Source of the DNA: Bradyrhizobium sp. CCGB01
GTDB lineage: Bacteria > Pseudomonadota > Alphaproteobacteria > Rhizobiales > Xanthobacteraceae
DNA length: 64,000 nt
Reading direction: 5' to 3'
NCBI RefSeq assembly: GCF_024199795.1
Contig: NZ_JANADK010000001.1
Location: 7,874,001 to 7,938,000, forward strand
The notes under the pieces are model-generated. The model saw nothing but the letters and a program-made list of their open reading frames with translations, was not told the DNA's origin and did no database searches. The translations under genes and the position numbers were made by a program. Shown one piece after another: positions 27,270 through 36,535 of this stretch (positions are counted from its first letter, which is position 1; each line of letters begins with the position of its first letter).

Positions 27270-27350
27270 TGTATACACCCGATCCAAAGATTCCATACCA
27301 CATACTTGACAAAACATACAGCATGCAGTTCATACTTAAATTGTATGCAA
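27269..27350. promoter_or_regulatory. Divergent promoter region with GntR-type half-palindromic sites
   Basis: TTGTATACAC (27269-27278) and TTGTATGCAA (27341-27350) are related, nearly palindromic sites of the kind used by FadR-type GntR proteins. Between them is a -35-like TTGACA (27306-27311) directed toward the operon; a matching -10 is not obvious (CATACT or TACTTA near 27331-27339). The region is markedly AT-rich. Confidence 0.6.
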
Positions 27351-27392
27351 GATTTGAAATAAAAAATGCAATCTGCCAACGGGAGGTATGGA

Positions 27393-28412
27393 ATGAAGAT
27401 TTCAAGACGCCACGTCCTGGCCTTAGGAATTGCGGCCCCGGCCCTGCTCCGGTTCGGAGAGGCGCGCGCGGCTACGGCTCTGAAGATCTCGCACCAGTTT
27501 CCGGGAGGCACGGCGACCGAGGGCGATTTCCGCGACCGGCTCTGCCGGCGGTTCGCGAGCCTGATCCAGGAGCGCAGCAAGGGAGCGATGACCGCCGAGA
27601 TCTATCCCGGTTCGTCGCTGATGAAGACCAACGCGCAGGTCTCGGCGATGCGCAAAGGCGCACTCGACATGAGCCTCATTCCGATCTCCTACGCCGGCGG
27701 AGATCTACCCGAACTGAACATCGGCCTGATGCCGGGCCTTGTCACTGGTTACGACGAAGGCCTCGGCTGGAAGAACAAGCCGATTGGCCAGGAGTTCACC
27801 AGGTTTCTCGCCGCCAAAGGCATCGTCATCGTCACCTGGATCTGGCAGGCCGGCGGCGTCGCCAGCCGCGCGCGTCCGCTGGTCGAGGTCGGCGACGCCA
27901 AAGGCATGAAGATCCGCGGCGGCTCGCGCGAGATGGATCTCGTGCTCCAGGCCGCCGGCGCCTCGGTGCTGTCGCTCCCTTCCAATGAACTCTATGCGGC
28001 GATGCAGACCGGCGCTTGCGACGCCGCCCTCACCTCGTCGACCAGCCTGACCTCGTTCCGCCTGGAGGAACTTGCCAAGCACCTGACGACCGGGCGGGCC
28101 AAGAGCTACTGGTTCATGCTCGAGCCGCTCGTGATGTCGAAGGCGGTGTTCGATCGGCTTTCGAACGAGGAGCGCGACATCATCGTCTCGGTCGGCGCCG
28201 AACTCGAGGCGTTCGGCCGCGCTGCGGCGGTGGAGGATGATGTCCGCGTGGCCAAGGTCTACCAGGCCGCCGGCGCGACGGTCCACGATCTCGATGACAA
28301 GACGGTTCAGGCATGGCGGGAGCTTGCGCGCGATACGGCCTGGAAGGATTACGCCAACAAGAACGAGAACTGCGCCCGCCTGGTCAAGCTTGCCATGGAG
28401 GCCGGCTCATGA
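27393..28412 (+). CDS. matP: TRAP transporter substrate-binding protein, probably malonate
   Basis: A 339-residue DctP-type periplasmic binding protein. It begins MKISRRHVLALGIAAPALLR, a twin-arginine-type signal, followed by the DctP fold (AATALKISHQFPGG; GLMPGLVTGYDEG; VEVGDAKGMKIRGGSREMDL; SNELYAAMQTGACDA). The conserved carboxylate-binding Arg is in KIRGGSREM. It delivers a dicarboxylate to the DctQM permease; malonate is inferred from matA and matB downstream and from the known matPQMAB operon of Sinorhizobium meliloti. GGGAGG six bases before ATG 27393 decides the start. Its stop overlaps the next start (ATGA). Confidence 0.88.
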   Translation: MKISRRHVLALGIAAPALLRFGEARAATALKISHQFPGGTATEGDFRDRLCRRFASLIQERSKGAMTAEIYPGSSLMKTNAQVSAMRKGALDMSLIPISYAGGDLPELNIGLMPGLVTGYDEGLGWKNKPIGQEFTRFLAAKGIVIVTWIWQAGGVASRARPLVEVGDAKGMKIRGGSREMDLVLQAAGASVLSLPSNELYAAMQTGACDAALTSSTSLTSFRLEELAKHLTTGRAKSYWFMLEPLVMSKAVFDRLSNEERDIIVSVGAELEAFGRAAAVEDDVRVAKVYQAAGATVHDLDDKTVQAWRELARDTAWKDYANKNENCARLVKLAMEAGS

Positions 28413-28966
28413 GCGCGCACGGTATCGATCTCGGCCATTCCGCCGTCGCGACCGCGGCGCGACCCGGCTCCCCGGTGGGACGCATCAATCGCGCGATGAC
28501 CCTGCTCAACAGGACGATCGTCGTCCTCTGCTCGATCGCGCTCATCGTCGCGAGCACGATCCTGAGCTACAGCGTGGCCGCGCGCTACTTCTTCAACGCC
28601 GCAACCTATTGGCAGGACGAGGCCGCGGTGTTCCTGCTGGTCGGCGCCACGTTCCTTTCGACCGCGTTCGTGCAGTCGGGACGCGGCCATATCGGGATCG
28701 AGGCCCTCACCGGCTATCTGTCGGAGCGTGGCAATGCGATCCGCATGCTGGTGGTCGACGCGGCGAGCTTGCTGTTCTGCGGCTTCTTCGCCTGGAAATC
28801 CTGGACGCTGTTCCACGAAGCATGGGTCGACGGACAGGTATCCGGATCGACCTGGGCCCCGCCGCTGTGGATTCCCTACAGCATGATGTCGCTGGGCATG
28901 ACGCTGATGACGCTGCAAATCGCGCTTCAGCTCGCCTCGAGCCTCGACGGATGGAGGAGCAAATGA
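28409..28966 (+). CDS. matQ: TRAP transporter small permease (DctQ type)
   Basis: A 185-residue protein with four hydrophobic helices (TLLNRTIVVLCSIALIVAST; YSVAARYFFNAATYWQDEAA; VFLLVGATFLSTAFVQSGRG; ASLLFCGFFAWKSW). The motif YWQDEA after the second helix and GHIGIEAL after the third are typical of DctQ subunits. It starts inside the matP stop (ATGA) and its own stop overlaps the matM start in the same way, so the three subunits are translationally coupled. Confidence 0.88.
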   Translation: MSAHGIDLGHSAVATAARPGSPVGRINRAMTLLNRTIVVLCSIALIVASTILSYSVAARYFFNAATYWQDEAAVFLLVGATFLSTAFVQSGRGHIGIEALTGYLSERGNAIRMLVVDAASLLFCGFFAWKSWTLFHEAWVDGQVSGSTWAPPLWIPYSMMSLGMTLMTLQIALQLASSLDGWRSK

Positions 28967-30318
28967 GCACGCTTGCCGTTGGACTGATGTATGGTGGTGC
29001 GACGCTTGCCGTCATGGCCTCAGGCATGCCGATCGCGCTGGCGCTCGGCGCCGTCGCCGTCATCTTCATGTATTTCTTCATGCCCGCCGCATCGCTCGAT
29101 ACGGTGACGCAGAACGTCTACGAGGAGATGGCCTCGATCACGCTGCTGGCGATCCCGCTCTTCATCCTGAAGGGCGCCGCGATCGGCAAGTCGAAGGCAG
29201 GACAGGACCTCTACAGCGCGCTGCACGTCTGGATGGGCCGCATTCCCGGCGGACTCGGCATCGCCAACGTCTTTGCCTGCGCGCTGTTCGCCGCGATGGC
29301 CGGATCGTCTCCGGCGACCTGCTCGGCGATCGGCTCTGCCGGCATTCCCGAGATGCGCAAGCGCGGCTATTCCGGCGGCTTCGCCGCCGGCGTGATCGCC
29401 GCCGGCGGCACGCTGGGCATCCTGCTGCCGCCCTCGATCACCATGATCCTGTACGCGGTCGCGGCGGAGCAGTCGCTCGGACGCCTGTTCCTTGCCGGCA
29501 TCGGGCCGGGCCTTCTCCTGGTGCTGCTGTTTGCGACCTACGCGGTGCTGAGGTTCAAGGCCGAATACGCCGCGGCGCAACGGGCCTATGCGGCTGATCC
29601 GGCGCAACATCCGATCCTGTCGAACGAGCGCTTCACCATGGCGATGCGGTTCGGCGCACTGCCGCGCGTCATGCCCTTCGTCGTGCTGCTCAGCGGCGTG
29701 ATGGTCGCACTCTACGGCGGCTATGCGACGCCGTCGGAAACCGCAGGTCTCGGCGGCATCCTCGCGCTGGTCCTGATCGCCTCGATCTACGGCGTGTGGC
29801 GCCCCAGGGATCTCGGCCCGATCCTGGAATCGACGCTGAAGGAATCGACCATGCTGATGCTGATCATCGGCATGTCGCTGCTCTACTCCTACGTGATGAG
29901 CTATCTCCACATCAGCCAGGGCGCAGCGCAGGCGATCGTCGCGATGCAGCTCTCGCGATGGGTGCTGCTGGGCGCGATCCTGGTGCTGGTGGTCGTGCTC
30001 GGCTTCTTCCTGCCGCCGGTCTCGATCATCCTGATGACCGCGCCGATCATTCTGCCGCCACTCAAGGACGCAGGCTTCGACCTGATCTGGTTCGGCGTGG
30101 TGATGACGATCGTGATGGAAATGGGGCTCATTCATCCGCCGGTCGGCCTCAACATCTTCGTCATCAGGAACATCGCGCCCGACATTCCGTTGCGTGACGT
30201 GATCTGGGGAACGCTGCCCTTCGTCCTGCTGATGGCATGCGCGGTCGTCCTGCTGTGCCTCGCGCCGTCGATCTCCACCTTTCTGCCCAATCTGGTGATG
30301 GGCCCGCCATCGCGATAA
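28963..30318 (+). CDS. matM: TRAP transporter large permease (DctM type)
   Basis: A 451-residue membrane protein with about twelve helices, length normal for DctM. Signatures: SITLLAIPLFILKGAAIGKS, LGIANVFACALFAAMAGSSP, GGTLGILLPPSITMILYAVA and, in the second half, EMGLIHPPVGLNIFVIRNIA, the DctM hallmark near the C-terminus. It forms the Na+-coupled translocation channel. It begins at ATG 28963 within the matQ stop. A much longer upstream-extended frame exists but overlaps matP and matQ and is not real protein. Confidence 0.9.
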   Translation: MSTLAVGLMYGGATLAVMASGMPIALALGAVAVIFMYFFMPAASLDTVTQNVYEEMASITLLAIPLFILKGAAIGKSKAGQDLYSALHVWMGRIPGGLGIANVFACALFAAMAGSSPATCSAIGSAGIPEMRKRGYSGGFAAGVIAAGGTLGILLPPSITMILYAVAAEQSLGRLFLAGIGPGLLLVLLFATYAVLRFKAEYAAAQRAYAADPAQHPILSNERFTMAMRFGALPRVMPFVVLLSGVMVALYGGYATPSETAGLGGILALVLIASIYGVWRPRDLGPILESTLKESTMLMLIIGMSLLYSYVMSYLHISQGAAQAIVAMQLSRWVLLGAILVLVVVLGFFLPPVSIILMTAPIILPPLKDAGFDLIWFGVVMTIVMEMGLIHPPVGLNIFVIRNIAPDIPLRDVIWGTLPFVLLMACAVVLLCLAPSISTFLPNLVMGPPSR

Positions 30319-30335
30319 CCGAGGAGGCATGAACC

Positions 30336-31745
30336 ATGCTGAACGACACCAGGTCCGGACGCATCACGACGCCGGAATTCCTGCAAGGGCTGATCGACAC
30401 GCTGACGCAACGCGGCCGCGCGGTTCTCGGCATCAAGCCGGAACGCGAGGCGGGCGAGGCGCGCGATCTCGCGCTTCTGGGCGAAGCGCTGCTGTCCAGG
30501 CGAGGCGAAGCTTCCGGCGTTGCGATCGCGCAATCCCTGCTTGCGGCTTTCGAGCAGGCGGCCGAGCCGGAGCGGCTGAAATTCCTCACCTCCCTCGCCG
30601 ACCGGTTCGGGCCCGACCGTCGCGCGATCGAGCTTGCGATCGCCGGCTACCAGCGCAAGGAAGGCGGTGACGGCACCAAGCTCGAGGCGCTCCATGCCGC
30701 CGCGGAGCCGCGCCGGCAGGAGCTGATCCGGCGCCTCAACCTGGCGCCCGGCGGGACTTCGTCGCTGGTGCGCATGCGCGAAGTGCTGCTCTCGCTCCTG
30801 CGCGAGCATCCCGAGCTCCAGCCGGTCGACGACGATTTCGTCCATCTGTTCTCGTCCTGGTTCAACCGGGGTTTCCTGGTGCTGCGGCCGATCGACTGGA
30901 CCACCTCGGCGAACATCCTGGAGAAGATCATCAGGTATGAGGCCGTCCACGCCATCCAGGACTGGGACGATCTGCGCAACCGGCTCGAGCCGCCGGATCG
31001 CCGCTGCTACGCATTCTTTCATCCGCAACTGGTCGACGAGCCGCTGATCTTCGTCGAGATCGCGCTCACCAAGGAGATTCCCGGAGCAATCGGCCCGCTG
31101 CTGGACAAATCACGCCAGGCGATTGACGCACGCGAGGCGACGACCGCCGTGTTCTATTCGATCTCGAACACGCAAAAGGGCCTTGCCGGCGTCTCATTCG
31201 GCAACTTCCTGATCAAGCAGGTGGTGCAGGATCTCGCCCGCGAGCTGCCGAACCTGAAGACCTTCGTCACCCTGTCGCCGGTCCCCGGCTTTGCCGGCTG
31301 GGTCCGGCGCGAGCTCAAGTCCGAGGCCTCCGGCGCGATCGAGGAGGACACGCGCCGCGCGATGGCCGCGCTCGACGAGGGCGGCGACATCGCAAAGGCG
31401 AAAGACGCCATCACCGCGCTCGCCGCCTATTACTTCCTCAAGGCAAAGCTGCCGTCCGGCAAGCCGGTCGATCCGGTCGCCCGCTTCCATCTCGGCAACG
31501 GCGCCCGCCTGGAGCGGTTGAATTTCCTCGGCGATGCCTCGGCCAAGGGCATCAAGCAATCGCACGGCCTGATGGTCAATTATCTCTACGCGCTCGAACA
31601 CATCGAGGCGAACCACGAAGCTTTCGCAGAGCACGGCACCGTGGTGGCGTCCGACAAGGTGAAGAAGGCGCTCCGCGCCAGATTGTCGTCGCGCGACCTC
31701 GTTCCCAGCCCTCACACCAACTCTCAACGGAAGAGCTCGTCATGA
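30336..31745 (+). CDS. matA: Malonyl-CoA decarboxylase
   Basis: A 469-residue enzyme that converts malonyl-CoA to acetyl-CoA and CO2. The N-terminal helical domain (to about residue 170) is followed by the acetyltransferase-like catalytic domain: VHLFSSWFNRGFLVLRPIDW, TAVFYSISNTQKGLAGVSFG with the catalytic Ser, and VARFHLGNGARLERLNFLGD with the catalytic His. Length and both motifs match MCD. It follows matM by 17 bases and overlaps matB by four bases, placing uptake, activation and decarboxylation in one operon. Confidence 0.93.
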   Translation: MLNDTRSGRITTPEFLQGLIDTLTQRGRAVLGIKPEREAGEARDLALLGEALLSRRGEASGVAIAQSLLAAFEQAAEPERLKFLTSLADRFGPDRRAIELAIAGYQRKEGGDGTKLEALHAAAEPRRQELIRRLNLAPGGTSSLVRMREVLLSLLREHPELQPVDDDFVHLFSSWFNRGFLVLRPIDWTTSANILEKIIRYEAVHAIQDWDDLRNRLEPPDRRCYAFFHPQLVDEPLIFVEIALTKEIPGAIGPLLDKSRQAIDAREATTAVFYSISNTQKGLAGVSFGNFLIKQVVQDLARELPNLKTFVTLSPVPGFAGWVRRELKSEASGAIEEDTRRAMAALDEGGDIAKAKDAITALAAYYFLKAKLPSGKPVDPVARFHLGNGARLERLNFLGDASAKGIKQSHGLMVNYLYALEHIEANHEAFAEHGTVVASDKVKKALRARLSSRDLVPSPHTNSQRKSSS

Positions 31746-33265
31746 CCTCGAACCTGTACGACCGCCTGCTGGCAGGCGCGGAGTCCGACCAGTCCATCTG
31801 CATCGAAAAGGAGGACGGCGCGACGTTGAGCTACGCCGAACTCGTCGCCTTCAGCGGCAGGTTCGCGAACTTCCTCGCCAGGATCGGCGTCGGTCCGGGC
31901 CACCGCGTCGCCGTAAAGGTCGAGAAATCCGTCGAGGCCGTCGCGCTCTATCTTGCAACGCTGCGCGCCGGTGCAGTCTATCTGCCGCTCAACACCGCCT
32001 ATACGCCGACTGAGACCGAGTATTTCATTCGGGATGCGCAGCCGACCTTGATCGTGTGCGATCCCAGGGAAGCGACCGACCTGCGCGCCATCGCCGCCAA
32101 GGCAAGCGGCCGGGTCGAGACGCTCGATTCCCACGGCAAGGGCTCGCTCGCCGATGCCGCGGCGGACTTCCCGACGGGATTCGACACCGTAGCCAGGGCG
32201 AATGACGACCTCGCCGCCATTCTCTACACATCGGGCACGACCGGCCGCTCGAAGGGAGCCATGCTGACGCACGGCAACCTGGCCTCGAACGCCCTGACGC
32301 TCGTCGAAGAGTGGCGCTATTCGAGCAAGGACGTGCTGATCCATGCCCTGCCGATCTATCACGTTCACGGGCTCTTCGTTGCCTGCAACGTCACGTTCGC
32401 AGCACGCGCGCGCATCCTGTTCATGCAGAAATTCGACGCGGAGCGCATTCTGGCGACGATGGCGCGCAGCACGGTGCTGATGGGCGTGCCGACCTTCTAT
32501 GTCCGCCTGCTCGAGAGCACGAATCTGAACGAGCGCACGACCGGCAACATGAGACTGTTCGTCGCCGGCTCTGCACCGCTCTTGGCCGAGACTCACCGTG
32601 CGTGGAAGGCGAGAACCGGACACGCGATCCTGGAGCGCTATGGCATGACCGAGACCGGAATGATCGCCTCCAATCCCTATGCGGGATCCCGCATTGCGGG
32701 CTCCGTCGGCAGGCCGCTTCCCGCCGTCGAGGTTCGCGTGGCCGATCCCGAGACGGGCGCCATCCTGCCAATCGACGACGTCGGCATGATCGAGGTGAAG
32801 GGACCCAACGTGTTCGCCGGCTACTGGAACATGCCTGACAAGACCGCCGCCGAATTCCGCAGCGACGGCTTCTTCATCACCGGCGACCTCGGCAAGCTCG
32901 ACGCGCAGGGCTATCTCTACATCGTCGGCCGCGGCAAGGATCTCATCATCACCGGCGGCTTCAACGTCTATCCGAAGGAGATCGAGACCGAGATCGACGC
33001 CATTCCCGGGGTCACGGAAAGCGCCGTCGTCGGCGTGCCGCACGCCGACTTCGGCGAAGGCGTCACGGCCGCCGTCGTCCGGTCGCCGGGCTCGTCGCTG
33101 GACGAGCGCGCCATTCTCGCCGCGCTGTCAGGGCGTCTTGCGAAATTCAAGCAGCCCAAGCGCATCGTCTTCGTCGAGACATTGCCGCGCAACACGATGG
33201 GCAAGGTGCAGAAGAATCTGCTGCGCGAGCGCTTCGCCGCCCTTTACGCGACCAAAGCCAGCTAG
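31742..33265 (+). CDS. matB: Malonyl-CoA synthetase
   Basis: A 507-residue member of the AMP-forming acyl-CoA synthetase family. P-loop AAILYTSGTTGRSKGAMLTH, A5 region LERYGMTETGMIASNPYAG, A7 FFITGDLGKLDAQGYLYIVG, A8 GRGKDLIITGGFNVYPKEIE and the C-terminal Lys in PRNTMGKVQKNLLRERF. The MatB subgroup is supported by sequence character and by the adjacent matA. It makes malonyl-CoA from malonate, CoA and ATP, supplying MatA or biosynthesis. It starts within the matA stop region (ATGA). Confidence 0.93.
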   Translation: MTSNLYDRLLAGAESDQSICIEKEDGATLSYAELVAFSGRFANFLARIGVGPGHRVAVKVEKSVEAVALYLATLRAGAVYLPLNTAYTPTETEYFIRDAQPTLIVCDPREATDLRAIAAKASGRVETLDSHGKGSLADAAADFPTGFDTVARANDDLAAILYTSGTTGRSKGAMLTHGNLASNALTLVEEWRYSSKDVLIHALPIYHVHGLFVACNVTFAARARILFMQKFDAERILATMARSTVLMGVPTFYVRLLESTNLNERTTGNMRLFVAGSAPLLAETHRAWKARTGHAILERYGMTETGMIASNPYAGSRIAGSVGRPLPAVEVRVADPETGAILPIDDVGMIEVKGPNVFAGYWNMPDKTAAEFRSDGFFITGDLGKLDAQGYLYIVGRGKDLIITGGFNVYPKEIETEIDAIPGVTESAVVGVPHADFGEGVTAAVVRSPGSSLDERAILAALSGRLAKFKQPKRIVFVETLPRNTMGKVQKNLLRERFAALYATKAS

Positions 33266-33321
33266 GTCGAGCGGTCGCATGCAGGCATCGTGCACGTGCT
33301 GCGGCGACCGGGCGCGCCTGC

Positions 33322-33879
33322 TCAGCTCCTCGCGTCGAGCTGGCTGCTGCGGCCTGACGACGTGGCCTGCGAGGCATAGGCGGACGCTGCGGTCGATGCC
33401 GGTGAATAATGCGACAGCGTTTCGGCAAGCTCCTCGGCGGCCTCGGTGAGCTCCTTGATGACGGCATCACTATTCGTGGCCTGGCCGCCCGAGGAATGCA
33501 GCACCTCGAACGAGATTCCGTTCGGAAGATCGACATGGATCTTGTCGATCCCGACAACGTCGGGCGTGTCGTCATTCTGCGCCTGACCGGCGCTGGCGGC
33601 CGGATCTGCCGATATCTGCTGGCTCGCGAGCTTCTGCACGAAATCCTCGATGGACTTGAGCATGCTGCTGTCCAGACCGCCGCCACCGAAGTGGACGATG
33701 CCGATCGACATGCCGTTCGGCAGGCTGACCTTGACCTCGTCGTAGGGCGTGCCGTCATTGAGCAGAGACGAGAATGTCGAGGCGCCATCCTGTGAGCCGG
33801 CCGATTTGGCCTGACCGGGCGACGAAGGCGAACTTGCCGCGCTTCCACCACCGATGCTGCTCATGCTGCCGACGCTCAT
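33322..33879 (-). CDS. Hypothetical protein with an internal duplication
   Basis: 185 residues, family not recognised. A Ser/Gly-rich start (MSVGSMSSIGGGSAASSPSS) is followed by two related segments: residues 47-85 (DEVKVSLPNGMSIGIVHFGG...) and 112-152 (DKIHVDLPNGISFEVLHSSG...). Both share D-x2-x-V-x-LPNG-x-S-x3-(V/L)H and then a GG turn and an acidic helix, so an ancestral unit was duplicated. The C-terminus is again Ser/Ala-rich. There is no signal peptide or membrane helix. The start chosen has GGAG eight bases before ATG 33879. It is convergent with matB. Confidence 0.7.
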   Translation of the reverse strand: MSVGSMSSIGGGSAASSPSSPGQAKSAGSQDGASTFSSLLNDGTPYDEVKVSLPNGMSIGIVHFGGGGLDSSMLKSIEDFVQKLASQQISADPAASAGQAQNDDTPDVVGIDKIHVDLPNGISFEVLHSSGGQATNSDAVIKELTEAAEELAETLSHYSPASTAASAYASQATSSGRSSQLDARS

Positions 33880-34142
33880 ACGCGAACTCCACTGCCATTG
33901 CGAACGCACGTTCTGCGTGCAATGCGCATGCCAGATGAGAGCGTCATTGCCATCAAGGGCTTATCGCGAATTCCGGACGGCAGATCCGTCGCGCCGGCAA
34001 ATCTGTCCAGGCAGAAAGTGCCCATCTGCGCGTTCGTCATTTCGTCGCAGGGCCTTGCGGCCTCGCCGGCATTGCCGCCTCGCGCGTGATGCAACATGAT
34101 GGGTTGCCGGCGACGATTTTGCTTCGAGGTGGAGGTCATTCG

Positions 34143-35930
34143 ATGAACGAAGACGAGATTCGCAAATCCATCGCGGAGGTGAAGCAAGGCACGCTGTCGC
34201 GACGCTCGTTCATCCGGACGATGGCGGCGGCCGGGATCGCCGCGCCGGTCGCGAGCCAGATCCTGCTCTGGAACGACGTGGCGATGGCGGATGCCACGCT
34301 TGAGTACAAGCCGACCAAGGCCGGCGGCGGCGGCCCGCTCAAGATCCTGCTCTGGCAGGCACCCACCCTGCTCAATCCGCATTTCGCGATCGGCACCAAG
34401 GATCAGGTCGCCTCGCGCATCTTCTTCGAGCCGCTCGCCGGCTGGGACAAGGACGGCAACCTCATCCCCTGCCTCGCCGCCGAAATTCCGACCAAGGCGA
34501 ACGGCAGCCTCGCGGCCGACGGCATGAGCGTGATCTGGAAGCTGAAGCAGGGCGTGAAGTGGCATGACGGCAAGCCCTTCACCGCCGACGACGTCGTCTT
34601 CACCTGGGCATACGCCGCGGACCTCGCGACCGCCGCCTACAGCACGGGGTCCTACAAGGACATCACCGTCGAGAAGATCGACGACCACACCGTCAAGGTG
34701 CTGTTCAAGGCCCCGACCCCGTTCTGGGCCGACCCCTTCGTCGGTTCGGTCGGCCAGATCCTGCCAAAACATCACTTTGGCGACTATGCCGGCGCGAAGT
34801 CGCGCGAGGCGCCCGGCAATCTGAAGCCGGTCGGCACCGGCCCGTACAAATTCGTCGAGTTCAAGCCGGGCGACCTGATCCGGGCCGAACGCAACCCCGA
34901 CTATCACGTGAAGAACCAGCCGCATTTCGACACGCTCGAGGTGAAGGGCGGCGGCGACGCGGTCTCCGCGGCACGCACCGTGCTGCAGACCGGCGAATAC
35001 GATTATGCCTGGAACCTGCTGGTGGAGGAGGAGGTCCTCAAGCGCATGGAGGCCACCGGAAAAGGCAGGGTCGACATCACGCCTTCCGGCAACGTCGAGT
35101 TCATCATCCTCAACACGACGGACCCGTGGACCGAGGTCGACGGCGAGCGCTCCAGCGTCAAGACCAAGCACCCGACGCTGTCCGATCCGGTCGTACGCCA
35201 GGCGTTCAACCTCCTGATCGATCGCGAGGCGATCCAGAAATTCATCTACGGCCGCGGCGGCATCGCCACGGCGAGCTTCGTCAACCAGCCCCAGCAGTTC
35301 AAGTCGAGCAAGCTGAAATACGAGTTCGACGTTGACAAGGCGAACAGGATCCTCGACGAGGCCGGATGGAAGAAGGGTGCGGACGGCATCCGCGAGAAGG
35401 ACGGCAAGAAGCTCAAATACGTCTTCCAGACCTCGATCAACGCGCCGCGGCAGAAGACGCAGGCCATCATCAAGCAGGCCTGCCAGAAGGCCGGCATCGA
35501 CATCGAGCTGAAATCGGTCACCGCATCGGTGTTCTTCTCGTCTGATGTCGGCAACCCCGACACCTACTCGAAGCTCTATTGCGACATGGAGATGTACAAC
35601 ACGACGCAGCCGCAGCCCGATCCGGAGCGGTTCCTGAACCAGTGCGTCTCCTGGGAGATCGCCAACAAGGACAACAAATGGCTCGGCCGCAACATCTCGC
35701 GCTGGTCCGATCCCGAGGCCGACAAGGCCTACAAGACCGCGCAGCAGGAGCTCGATCCGGTCAAGCGCGCCGCGCTCCTGATCAGGGTCAACGAGATTTT
35801 CTGCGAGGCCAATGTGCTGGTGCCGCTGCTCTCCCGCAACATCGTCGGCGCCGGCGTCAATAGCCTCATGGCGGATATCTCGGGGTGGGACGTCACGACC
35901 TGGAACTTGGGGAGCTGGTATCGGAACTGA
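34143..35930 (+). CDS. Periplasmic binding protein of an oligopeptide-type ABC transporter (family 5)
   Basis: A 595-residue SBP_bac_5 protein, slightly longer than usual. The N-terminus carries a twin-arginine signal (LSRRSFIRTMAAAGIAAPVA) after 18 leading residues. Family motifs: GGGGPLKILLWQAPTLLNPH, WKLKQGVKWHDGKPFTADDV and GTGPYKFVEFKPGDLIRAER, DPVVRQAFNLLIDREAIQKF. It should capture a peptide or similar ligand in the periplasm. No dpp/opp permease or ATPase genes follow; a hairpin terminator comes about 170 bases later. So it is an orphan component here and must use a transporter encoded elsewhere. ATG at 34143 has GGAGG 10 bases upstream. Confidence 0.9.
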   Translation: MNEDEIRKSIAEVKQGTLSRRSFIRTMAAAGIAAPVASQILLWNDVAMADATLEYKPTKAGGGGPLKILLWQAPTLLNPHFAIGTKDQVASRIFFEPLAGWDKDGNLIPCLAAEIPTKANGSLAADGMSVIWKLKQGVKWHDGKPFTADDVVFTWAYAADLATAAYSTGSYKDITVEKIDDHTVKVLFKAPTPFWADPFVGSVGQILPKHHFGDYAGAKSREAPGNLKPVGTGPYKFVEFKPGDLIRAERNPDYHVKNQPHFDTLEVKGGGDAVSAARTVLQTGEYDYAWNLLVEEEVLKRMEATGKGRVDITPSGNVEFIILNTTDPWTEVDGERSSVKTKHPTLSDPVVRQAFNLLIDREAIQKFIYGRGGIATASFVNQPQQFKSSKLKYEFDVDKANRILDEAGWKKGADGIREKDGKKLKYVFQTSINAPRQKTQAIIKQACQKAGIDIELKSVTASVFFSSDVGNPDTYSKLYCDMEMYNTTQPQPDPERFLNQCVSWEIANKDNKWLGRNISRWSDPEADKAYKTAQQELDPVKRAALLIRVNEIFCEANVLVPLLSRNIVGAGVNSLMADISGWDVTTWNLGSWYRN

Positions 35931-36096
35931 GCGCGGAAGCGGGTTAACGGCTGCTTGCCGCCATCATCTGTCCACTGTGTGCATCAGGTCACAGCAGAAT
36001 CAGCTGCCTTCACCTAGAAAGGTCGGGCATGGCCGCAAACAAGGTAACGGCGGTACGCACGAGGCTGGCGAGGCGATCAACAGCTACGGACTTTCG

Positions 36097-36128
36097 AAGC
36101 CGCCAGGGTGAAGAGCCCGGCGGCTTTT
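36097..36128 (+). terminator. Rho-independent terminator downstream of the binding-protein gene
   Basis: AAGCCGCC (36097-36104) pairs with GGCGGCTT (36119-36126), with an inner GGG/CCC extension across one bulged A, followed by TTTT. A short open frame (ATG 36029) between the gene and this hairpin has no recognisable features. Confidence 0.7.
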
Positions 36129-36156
36129 GCTCTGTGGGCACCGAGAGAGCTGGCAG

Positions 36157-36453
36157 CTATCGCTTCGAGGGAGTGCCCGAAGACTTCCTCTCCTCGCGCT
36201 CTTCCTCGATCTGCCGTTCCGCTTCGAGCCAGAACTCCAGGTCGCGACCGACCGGCCGACCCGCCTGCTCCCAGAGTTCGTACGCACGCGCCCGCACCTG
36301 ACCGCGCCGCATCATGCGAAGGAGCTTTCGCTTCAATTCCTCGGCGAAGCTCCTGAAGCGCTGGACGGTGGCTTCGTCCTTGACGAGCGTGGCCGCTCGC
36401 GTCGCGAGTTCAATCTGGTGCTCTATCTTTTGCTTCTCGTCCACCGCCGACAC
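36157..36453 (-). CDS. DUF2934 domain protein
   Basis: 98 residues. The C-terminal half RARAYELWEQAGRPVGRDLE then FWLEAERQIEEE is the DUF2934 signature, a short amphipathic helical motif widespread in rhizobia with no known function. The N-terminal half is a charged helical stretch (MSAVDEKQKIEHQIELATRA). The start is GTG at 36453 without a strong Shine-Dalgarno, so it may be a little different. A second DUF2934 gene lies at 38223. Confidence 0.72.
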   Translation of the reverse strand: MSAVDEKQKIEHQIELATRAATLVKDEATVQRFRSFAEELKRKLLRMMRRGQVRARAYELWEQAGRPVGRDLEFWLEAERQIEEEREERKSSGTPSKR

Positions 36454-36535
36454 CGCCGTGGCAACGGGCTGTGTCAGAGCCCGTGCTGCTCAGAGAGAAT
36501 TCCTTTCCGGGAAGTTCTGTTCCCTCAGTCATCCG

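Noticed and set aside
28237..28962. Upstream extension of the matM frame
   Set aside because: Overlaps matP and matQ; the DctM family start is at 28963 with an ATGA overlap.
29020..30330. 436-codon minus-strand open frame opposite matM
   Set aside because: His/Arg/Gln-rich antisense shadow of a membrane protein.
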